From: Pyrenophora tritici-repentis
Lineage: Eukaryota > Ascomycota > Dothideomycetes > Pleosporales > Pleosporaceae
NCBI RefSeq assembly: GCF_003171515.1
Contig: NC_089392.1
Span: 2,604,001 to 2,668,000, forward strand
Direction of reading: 5' to 3'
Length of the DNA: 64,000 bases
Made by a program: the position numbers and the translations under genes. A model generated the notes under the pieces. The model saw only the letters and a list, made by a program, of their open reading frames with translations, ran no database searches and had not been told where the DNA came from. Shown piece after piece: positions 12,296 to 21,105 of the stretch. Numbering within the stretch: position 1 is the first letter of the stretch; every line of letters begins with the position of its first letter.

Positions 12296-13060
12296 TCACG
12301 TCTCAAATGCCCCCGGGGCAGTGACTAAAATCACAACCAGACTACTCCCTATCAGCGCCCCCGCTATCCCACTAACCAGTATTATACTTCCCCTCGACGC
12401 GGGGAATTTACCCCGTATAACGTAATGTTGCGCCTCGAAGTAGCGGTGAAATCCTATCAAAAGCATCACTATGCTTATCCCGATGAATGTGGCACCGAGC
12501 GGTTTCCCCAGATGTCGCAGTTTTGCCTGCGCGGAGGAGGCGGATGAGTTGTCGGATGAGGGGCTGTTTGCGAGGGAGGTGTTTAAGCGGAAGAGTTGGG
12601 TTATTGCTATGCCGATGGAGGCGAAGGAGAGGGAGGTGCGAAGCCAAGCTAGGAAGGTACGTTCTGGGGGTTGTTAGTGAGATGGGTCAGGGGTGAAGAG
12701 AGAACAAGATATACCCAAAGCCAAATGATCCCTAGCAACACTACCCTTATTATCCAGCTCTACACTCCCGTACTTCTCCCAGAACCCGCTCCATGCGCTT
12801 TTCTCCTCACGTTCTACAGCGGCGGCGACGCGTTGTGCGCTGGCTGTTCGGTCGAGTGGGATAGCGGGTTGTTCTTCTGTTCCTGCTGCTGCTGGGGCAG
12901 ACGTCGTAGTCGTGTTCTGTTCTGATGATATGGTGTTGTAGTCTTTTGCTGCTGTGTCAGATTCTTGACGACAAATGGGTGATCTTTCGTCCGGCGTTAA
13001 AGCTGTATTGCGTTTACGAGTGTTAGTGCCGTTGGGCGAGCCCGCGGCGGCAGTAGGCAT
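12296..13060 (-). CDS. DUF202 / YidH-type membrane protein
   Basis: Two exons, 13060-12715 and 12663-12296, encode 237 aa. The amino half is polar and low-complexity, then comes the DUF202 signature ARDHLALERTFLAWLRTS, which is created exactly across the 51-bp intron. Hydrophobic segments follow (FASIGIAITQLF, TFIGISIVMLLIGF, IILVSGIAGALIGSSLVVIL), giving about three membrane helices. DUF202 is the membrane module also found at the end of yeast Vtc proteins; stand-alone fungal forms have no settled function. The upstream in-frame ATG at 13156 would add 32 residues; I chose 13060 because the added segment is not obviously coding. The gene converges with DBP5, 278 bp away. Confidence 0.88.
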
Positions 13061-13950
13061 AGTAGCGATGTCGCGATGTCGTAGTATCGCGACCGTGATC
13101 GAGGAAGCGTCGGTGTACGATGCAGTACAAGTACCGTAAGTCTCCACCAAAAACAATATACAATCACCCTCCCCGACTCTTTAGACCTTCCGAGGAATAC
13201 CCCAGTCCCATGAACCCAGGTTTTGCGATACGTCTGCTTCCTGCAAGGTAATCTCTATCTCACGTTCCGCGGTGCAGGGTGCGTCGTCGCGAATGCACAA
13301 ACCGTGGGAGTAGTGTGAACGTCATTGTGGACCGAGGTGGAGAAGCGTAAGTCGGGGAGATCATATACCGGGGGTCCCATGAGATGGGGGGTGGGCACGC
13401 GACGACAAAAAGGTTTCCCCGCAGGAGGTATGCATCCTGACTGACCGCTTGTTTGGTGATTTCGTCTTATCGATCATGACACGGAGCTATTTGCTTGGTG
13501 TTTGAGAGCGGGAGAGGGACAGAAAAAAAGCCGCGGGAAAAAGTGCGTGATTGCGTGCTGGATTGACGCAAGATGCGGACAACGCCGCGTAGACTGGCCT
13601 ATGGGAGGCGTGCGTATTCCGGGCATGGCGGCGACGGTGTTGGTGGTCGAAGTTTGTATAGTTTCTGAGGCGGGAAGGAAGTTCAACTTGACTTGGGTGA
13701 TACGATTGCATAAGAATATAGGATATGGTGGGATGGTTATATTTTAACTCTGACATGTTCGCTGGTATCATCCTTCTTTGCCAGCAAGCTGTGCGATACC
13801 TATAAAGTCTACTCTATCCTACATGCAGAGAGCGTTGAACTAACGCTCACAATAAACAACAATGCGGCAGTTATATCTCCCCTCCAAACGCCGCCCAATG
13901 ACCGCCAGAACAGAGCAGTCTGGAAACAAATAGCAATCGTCGCCTGAAAA
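13061..13950. other. Intergenic region
   Basis: Promoter side of the DUF202 gene and 3' side of the ANP1 gene. Overlapping short frames at 13474-13771 on both strands show no motif. Nothing else recognised. Confidence 0.45.
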
Positions 13951-15106
13951 TCACTTCTCATTGTAGTGGTATACCTGATTTGAATTAGCATATGTTCTGA
14001 GACATCAATCATGGTCGACTTACGAGATAGTTCGGCAGTCCGAAGCTTTCCCAATTTAATCGGTTTGCCATCTTGGCGAAACCTTCCGTCTCGATGAGGT
14101 GGTAAAAGGCAAAAGGTGGAAACATGGCTCCGTCTCGGTGTACTTCAGCCTTGACCAGCAGTGTTGCGCCTCCTACACCGTCGAGCTTGATCTTCGCACG
14201 GGGATCTGCTGAGCTGTCGTACATCTTGGCCATCAGACTACGGTAGGTGGGCATCTCAGCGTAGCCCTCGAGCAAAATGTCATCCTTGCCCATCTTGGCG
14301 CCCAAGGCTTGCGCTGTAGGGCTATCGATCCAGTTGTTGAAGTCGTATTCACGAATGTCCATGGCCTTCTTCTCCTCATTGTAGTACTTTTGGAAGCAGT
14401 TGGGGACAATGATGGGCACATCGTAGTCGGCCAGATCCTGAATTAAAGTAGGTGGGGTCTCCACAATATCTCCGTCTATCCAGAGGACCCAGGAAGTGGT
14501 GGGGCCTAGGGTGGTGAACAAGAGCGAGTTGCGCGCCTTGGCCATGGCTGCCCTCCGGGCCTTCTGGTTCTCCATCTTGTGACGCTCGGCCTCGTCTTGC
14601 GACTGGAGCGGGGACTCGGTGTCCTGGCGGAGGATGGTAATGGCAGCGAAGCGCTTGCTCTTGGGCCCCGTCTGCGTCTTGGTCACCTGTGCCTGCAGCG
14701 CGGCATAGGCAGCATTGCCCTCCTTTGTCTTTGGTATTATGAAGCCGAGAGAGATTAGATGATGCGGGTAGGTGAGTTTTAGGATGTTGTCCCAGTACTC
14801 TTGGTAGAACCTTGCCAGGGGCGTGAGGATAAGAACAGTCTCTTCGTTTTCGGCCGGTGTGCGCGTGTTGGTCACATTGTTCATGTAGTAGTGCACGACG
14901 GGCGGGGCGACGAGCGGAGCATTTGCTTTTGACTTGCGGAATGGTAGTGATGGCGGAGACAATGGGTTGGATGCGACGTCTCCATTGCCCTTTCTGGCAA
15001 TCGAGGGGACATCGGAGCCAGAAAAGAAGAATACAAAGAAGCCTATGCAGAGGATGCCGGCCAGAATTAAGGTGATGGGATTCGAGCGCCGAAATGAACG
15101 TGACAT
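13951..15106 (-). CDS. ANP1: Mannan polymerase II complex Anp1-type subunit (GT62)
   Basis: Two exons, 15106-14024 and 13974-13951, encode 368 aa. The short second exon, reached over a 49-bp intron, supplies the final VYHYNEK and replaces a premature VSRP read-through. A type II signal anchor lies at about residues 12-30 (ITLILAGILCIGFFVFFF). The Anp1/Mnn9/Van1 domain follows, with the donor-binding WIDGDIVE motif and the GGATLLVKAEVHRDGAMFPPF block. The yeast family extends the alpha-1,6-mannan backbone of N-glycans in the Golgi as part of the Mnn9 complexes. Anp1, Mnn9 and Van1 are paralogues; I assign Anp1 by overall impression, so the family is certain and the exact subunit less so. Confidence 0.88.
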
Positions 15107-15533
15107 GGTGGCGGAAGGGTCAGGAAACAGGGCGAACCGCGGCTGCCAGAATAAAAGGGGCCTATGGATGGCGCATCAGAAGCAGAGGGGACGGGTGGTG
15201 GTGAGGTCGCGGGCGTGGTTCGGCGCAAGGAGGTGTGCGAGACGTGGCCTGGCCGGCGCACCGAAACAGATCGAGGGCGAACTTTGTTGGGAATACGGGG
15301 CAGAGGCGCCCTTTTGGCTGCTCGAACAAGGCGAGGGTACGGCGGGCTGATTGACAGGTACAATGCTTGGGCTGGCGAGTGACAGGAGTTCGCCCGGCCA
15401 TGGTCGATCGCTCTCATTGCAATTGTTGCGGCTCTGCTTACGTAACTTGACTTACGCATCCCAGCCAAAGTTAAAGTTACAGCCTCTTCAAACCTACGCC
15501 CTCACCCCGCCATGGTCAATTGAGCCTCGACAG
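15107..15533. promoter_or_regulatory. Divergent promoter region, with a 3-codon uORF
   Basis: 427 bp separate divergent start codons of the ANP1-type gene and the 571-aa gene. A minimal upstream ORF (ATG-GTC-AAT-TGA, 15512-15523) lies 10 bp before the plus-strand start at 15534, so it could damp translation of that gene if included in the transcript. Confidence 0.4.
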
Positions 15534-17299
15534 ATGCCTCTACTGTTGGCGCGACAATGGCAAGCCGTAAGGCGCGCCCCTATTGCCGTCAGGTCGCCAT
15601 GCCGTTCAATGCACTTTCGTGCGCGCATGCCAGTACCAAGTGATGTTGATTTGAGGCCCAAGCCGCTCTTTAGCAAGATAATCATACCGGCTTCTGTTGA
15701 AAGAACTGTAAAAATTAGTCTCATCAACGAATTGCAAAATGCTGACTCTTTCCGCAGTTGCCTTCTCTTGTTACTTATATTGACATGGTGAAGAAGCGGG
15801 ACGCTTTAAACCACACCTTTTGCGTCTTCTTCGTAACCCCGGCATATGCATCGCAACTACTCGATGAAAACAGTTTCCTCAGCGCCGCTATCCGTCGGGC
15901 TTACCGTTGCCTTCTCGACAGAAAAGGTGTCGTTATAGAGGCTCTGTGTGCCGTCGTGGACAAACTTCCCGTCAGCAGGGCCTTGGGGAACAAGGGCGTC
16001 CTCTCTGGCGATGAGGCATCGCAGTATGGTATCAAGCCACCTGTGGCAGGCACGGGTTTCGAGGGAATGGCTTATGTTCTCCTCACACCCCATAGTTCGG
16101 TGTCGTCCGAAGAGCTTAGCCCATCGGACAATGGTGTCATCGACTTCATAACAGCCCAGCACAATCTTGGAGACAGCACCCACCGCGACACGCTGCGGCT
16201 GCCACTCGCTAATACTGTCTTCCAAACAGGCGCACCGACTACCATGTTTCTTTCCCAATGGCGGACCTTAGGTTGCGACCACGAGATCGAACTAATATCC
16301 AAGACCAATGTTTCCCATCACGGCATACGTTTGTCCGGACGAATTAACCCTAGCGCACTAGCTACCGCCTTCAGCATACCACTTATCCCACTGACGACAC
16401 CTCGTGTGGTCAAAGGATGCATGGGCAACATCATCCGTGAGGTTGTCGATCCCGATGGTCAAACAGTTCAGGCATCCTCTGAGCTCGAAAGCGTCGTCCC
16501 CAGATTCTTTAGATCCAGAGGACAGCCAGCGCAGGCAACTGTCGCATGGGCACTAGTACTTCCTGAACACCTGAGAGCAACCGCTTATCATAAAACACGC
16601 CATCTTCTTGCGATTGGCCCGACCGATGGCGAGGCAGGCTATACCAAGCAAGAAGAGCTTTGGGAGCGTCTATGGTGTAGCGATCCGCCTGTATGGAACA
16701 ACCTTGTAGCAGAAGCGATTGCAAACGGCGCGCGTCTTCATCGTGTCTTGAGTGGAGGGGGAGGTTGGGGCAAGAAAGCAGGCTTATTATCGTTAGATCC
16801 TGTACCAGCCAATCAGTCTACCATCTCATCGGGCGATGCACTGCTAGAAATGGTTGATGATCCGAAAGATTTCGAATCGACCCTTACACCAGTCGTGCGA
16901 GCCGGAGAATCCATACAGTTCTTTATCTCACCAAAGTCAGACCTGTCTCAGGAAGCCAGCCAGTCGGATAGCCTCGAGAAGCTTCGTTTGATTCCTCAGA
17001 CGATAGATGACCATACTTGGGGCTGGGAAATAGGAACAATTCCAAGTACAATGGACTCGATACCTGGAGCTTCATGGCAGCATCGTCCATTCCAAAAGGA
17101 CGATAAATCCGTCATGTTCAGAGGTGGCTTCGGTGCCTTAACCGAGGGGGGTTTGACACTGACGCAGCACTCTGTGAGACCAAACGAAGACAATTCTCTC
17201 GCTGTCAACACTACCATGGTCGATGTTCCATTTTCCCGCTTTTGGGCAGTCAATCTGCCAAAGATCATGTCGAAGAGGGTGAAGGTGGGCCTCAAATAG
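15534..17299 (+). CDS. Conserved-looking protein of unknown function, probably mitochondrial
   Basis: Two exons, 15534-15707 and 15758-17299, encode 571 aa. The 50-bp intron keeps frame and gives PASVERT-LPSLVTYIDMVKKRD. The first 35 residues are rich in Arg, Leu and Ala with no acidic residue (MPLLLARQWQAVRRAPIAVR), which suggests a mitochondrial presequence. The body is a compact mixed-composition protein with no transmembrane segment. A notable glycine block is SGGGGWGKKAGLLSLDP at about residue 386. I cannot name the family with confidence. It lies head to head with the ANP1-type gene and 165 bp before another plus-strand gene. Confidence 0.75.
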
Positions 17300-17464
17300 A
17301 GTAGACTGCATTTTTACGTAATCTAATTGCGCAAGTAGGCAATTCGAAATTCAATTAGACCATACTCTGTCAATCATGGTATTTCATGCAGGACAAGTCT
17401 CTACACTTGTTTCCAACCCTCGCCTCTACAGAAGACACCTCTTGCGACTAGCACTTGTTTTGGA

Positions 17465-18979
17465 ATGCCGCTCCATTTCTCAAGTACATCTCTACGACAG
17501 GTTGCGAAGCTCTTCAACAAGAATCTTGATGAATGGATATCGACGTTGCCTCGACCGTTGACAATAGAACAGTTAGGCCAAGCACTGAAGTTGGAAAATA
17601 ATACATTCAGAACCGGATCGCGGCTTGGTGTCCGCACAGCGAAGGCTATATCTCGCGAGCTCGAGAGGAGGTATCTTGAATTGGCTAAGCGGTATGAAGC
17701 GATTATGCCGGCAATTGACGCCCGAATCGAATTCAAGAAAAAGCTTGAAGTGCACAAGATCCAACAGCACAGAAAACATATGGATGAGGAACTCAAGAGA
17801 AAGATCAAGTTCCAGGCGCTGAAGAAACCTGGCAAGTCCGGGATATATCTCCAACCCAGAGTGAAACGACTGGTGAGCTCGTACGTTAATATCAAGTCCA
17901 CACTGGGAATTCTTGCCAAGGAAGTTGACACTATCGAAGCTGTCTTACGCAAGCGTCGCCGAGGGATTCGTAAGTACCCAGTGAAGCCTAAATCAGCTGC
18001 GAAAGCGCGCAACGTCACTGTCAAGGATGTGGTGAAACCGGTTGTTCGCAAGATGACACCCAACCACGTACCCTTCTGCTCTGCTGTTGAGACATACTAC
18101 CAATACCATACCTCCCAATTCATCATCCTCAGAGCGAGCGCCATGAACATTACATACTCCATAAGGAAGCGTGTACCCAATTCCGCCTTCCGACGTGTAG
18201 TATCGTCCAAACCAAGCACATCCCCCCTCCAGAAGTGGCGTGACGGTTACCAAGAGGCAGCACGTACACAACTCCGTCGCTGGTCCGCCGAGCACACTCG
18301 CTTGTACAATGATGTAATCTTCCTCAGATACCTGATTCGACGACGCAAACAGGCACTCCATGGTGACGCCGCTGTCCCAGTCAATAAATACTTTGCCAAA
18401 CCCGGACCTGCAAAGCCCAAGCCAACGAGGAAACCTAGGACCAGAAACAACACTATTGGCATTCGGAAATTCCGCGGTAAACTGCGCATCCGGACATACA
18501 CGACAAAGGGATCCAGAACCCGCGTTGCTAAACCACGGGGTGGTCCTCCAGTCTTGCGTATCAGGAGGTATCGGGGTGATCCAGTAAGGGATAGTCTGCT
18601 ACGAAAGGTTCCTGTGCAAAAGCAACGGTACCCTAGGGCCAGCGATAGCGAGCAGGTGGCGGAGAGAGCGCGGAGAGCGGAGAGATCGAGGAAGAAGCGC
18701 GAATTTACCTCTACGGTGGGGGCCTGGCTTGGTAGAGGTTCTGACGAGAAGAAATCCTCAGCGACGGCTGCGACTGTGGAGAAGCCGAAGAGGGTTTTCG
18801 GTGCGGGATTGCAGAAGCAACAGGAAGAAGCCGCTGACAAGGTGAGCGACACGCAAAGCGCGGCGTCTGGGCAAGAGAACGTGTCAAAGAATGGTATGTC
18901 TCTGTTGATAACGACGGCTGAGAAGATAGAAGAAAAAGGGTCGAAAGCAGGAGGCGGTAGACAAAGGCGAAGACGGTGA
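17465..18979 (+). CDS. Highly basic protein of unknown function
   Basis: A single open frame of 504 aa follows the preceding gene by 165 bp on the same strand. It is strongly basic throughout (RKRRRG, RRRKQ, KPKPTRKPRTR, final GGGRQRRRR) with a helical, Lys/Glu-rich middle at about 60-130. The amino end MPLHFSSTSLRQVAKLFNKNL could be a mitochondrial presequence, or the protein may be nucleic-acid binding in the nucleus or nucleolus. No catalytic motif or known domain was recognised. The length of the open frame and its codon quality support a real gene; introns are not needed. Confidence 0.7.
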   Translation: MPLHFSSTSLRQVAKLFNKNLDEWISTLPRPLTIEQLGQALKLENNTFRTGSRLGVRTAKAISRELERRYLELAKRYEAIMPAIDARIEFKKKLEVHKIQQHRKHMDEELKRKIKFQALKKPGKSGIYLQPRVKRLVSSYVNIKSTLGILAKEVDTIEAVLRKRRRGIRKYPVKPKSAAKARNVTVKDVVKPVVRKMTPNHVPFCSAVETYYQYHTSQFIILRASAMNITYSIRKRVPNSAFRRVVSSKPSTSPLQKWRDGYQEAARTQLRRWSAEHTRLYNDVIFLRYLIRRRKQALHGDAAVPVNKYFAKPGPAKPKPTRKPRTRNNTIGIRKFRGKLRIRTYTTKGSRTRVAKPRGGPPVLRIRRYRGDPVRDSLLRKVPVQKQRYPRASDSEQVAERARRAERSRKKREFTSTVGAWLGRGSDEKKSSATAATVEKPKRVFGAGLQKQQEEAADKVSDTQSAASGQENVSKNGMSLLITTAEKIEEKGSKAGGGRQRRRR

Positions 18980-20908
18980 GACGTGTACATGATAGGAGAT
19001 GTGTGAATATCGTGTTTGCAGATACTTGTACATATGTTCTTTCTGGCCATCTTCACTCCTGGAGTCGCATGTATATGAACCTTGGCTAGGTTTTCATGCG
19101 TAAAACCAGAGATGTTCATCTCATCTCATCTCAGCTTCTCTGATCTTACTTTCTTGGCGCCGGCGGAAACGCATAAATACCCGCCTTTTCGCCTGCTTAC
19201 ACCTTCCCTCCTACACTCCGAAGATTCTAATTTCTTTTCAGAAAACTTGCCAACTTCAAGTCAATGATTCAAACCACAGGAATCCAGTTTGATGGTCGCT
19301 GGCCGGAAGAAACTAAAAACGCCATTGTTATACACGTTTTTTCTAAAATCATACTTCTGCTTTTTTCTTTTCCTACTTGTGGTTGAAATATTAAAAAACT
19401 GGGTGTTACTGAGAGATGTTGCTCGGGGGTGTGGGAAGAAAGAATTAAAATTCTGCAGTTTTCGAGTTCTAAAAAAAGACAACACTTACAGCTCATGTTT
19501 CTGAGTCCTCGGAGTTTTCTACCCTTTCCACCATTTTACATGGATTCAGTGTTTGAAATTTGGAAACACTTGGTTATAAATTTTCGGACACATTAAATGT
19601 TCCCCTCGTTTTGAAAATTCAAAAATAAATGCCTGTACGGGGCATGTCTTGGACTGGAGTTGGGAAGTCTCAAAAAAGACAAACTGGATGCGATACATAA
19701 TGACTCCAGTATTTTCCCGTTCTACTTTTTCTAAAAAAATAAGCTCATAGTCAAGGGATGGCTGGGCACCAGCTCGTGGTGTATAAACACCACTTCTTCT
19801 ACTTTACCCCTTCCTTTCTTATACTTCCGCTGTTTTTCTTACTTTCCTAAAATGGCTTTATGAAATCTTCATGGAATCTTAATATTCATGCAAAGATGTA
19901 ATGTTCCTCTGACTCTCTGGGAGCTGGAAATAAAACTAGATAAAAAGCGGACCATGGGGGGGCGTGAGCAAAAGCTCTCTACTAAAACCGAGTTGAGAGC
20001 TTCTAAAACCCACGACAACGGTGTGTTATGTTTTCTTGTCGCCCTTACTGTTTAAAAATGATCCAACGGAGCCTATGATGCTTTCTGTTCTTTCCAAAAC
20101 TATATTCGACTTCCACAATTTTTCCCAAAAAACCCCTCTAGGAGTTGGTGATGTTTTTGAAACTACCGCGTGCACTGAAAATGGGGGCCAGTTTCTTAGC
20201 CCTTGAAACTTACAACACTATGCATTGTGCCTCTACGCTCTCCTGAGCTGAATTTGACATTACGATATCGGATTGTTGAAATCTGTATACGACCCATTGC
20301 ATGATTTCTTCTTTGTGGACTTTCTGGGGTTTACTACCGGTTGGCGCACCAACGCTGAACATGTGTATAAAACCTCCCCTTCTCTTCTTCCTCTCCTTCT
20401 TCTCTTGTCTCTATCACATCTGCACTCTAAAATCCTAGTAGTCGCTTCTGGTTTTGTACCTAAAATTAACATGACATCGAGCTACGTTTTTCCCGGTGTT
20501 GCTTGAAAACATGCCGATGGAAGGACATAGGGTGAGGTCGCCTACCTCGTTTTAAATCATACATCTACTCCTTCTTCCTTCTTTCCTAAAGTTTGCTGCT
20601 AAAATTAATGATTACAGAAAATGGCTGGCAGATGAAGGGATGTTTTGAAAATCCTCTAAGACGAAGTCATGGAGGCCTGCCTGCCCTGGCGTGCGGTACC
20701 GGACACAGCCTAATTGCATTTAAAATACACATGCACTCTTTTTTTCCTACTATTTCTCTTCCTCGAATAATTGAAAAAAGACACATCCACCAGATCATGT
20801 TCCAAAATTGTCTGAATGACCTTCTATGGACCTTTGCCTGCGCCTAGCCTGCGCTGGCCTGCGATACTGGCGCTAGATTCTGATTTAAGGTGTAGAAAAT
20901 ACACTTTT
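18980..20908. other. AT-rich accessory island, left part
   Basis: About 1.9 kb without a supportable gene. It is AT-rich, with many homopolymer runs and many plus-strand CTAAAA words (19313, 19343, 19469, 19731, 19847, 19982, 20003, 20427, 20460, 20599). TATA-like boxes followed by pyrimidine-rich tracts occur near 19789 and 20370 and resemble the units of the clearer array at 22.9-23.9 kb. Confidence 0.55.
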
Positions 20909-21105
20909 TGTCGGCATACACACGGTGTGTCGCCTAATAAGGCCCAATGTACCGCCTCGATCCTACTTCGGCCCAACTCGGACCCAACGCTATGTATACC
21001 TTCGTAGCCCCCACATTCGTAGAATCATCATACACCAGAATACCAATACACAAGATTACCTTAGCTACTGTTATTCACCGTACGATCGTACAAGGCCTTC
21101 CAACA
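20909..21105 (+). mobile_element. Solo LTR of the copia element
   Basis: 197 bp beginning TGTCGGCATAC and ending CCTTCCAACA, the reverse complement of the two LTRs at 23968 and 27562 and identical to them as far as I can read. It is flanked by the perfect 5-bp direct repeat CTTTT (20904-20908 and 21106-21110), the signature of integrase-mediated insertion followed by LTR-LTR recombination. Element-sense orientation is plus, opposite to the full element. Confidence 0.95.

Noticed and set aside
13474..13771. Overlapping frames on both strands between the DUF202 and ANP1-type genes
   Set aside because: They read through the same sequence in opposite directions with no motif or splice structure.
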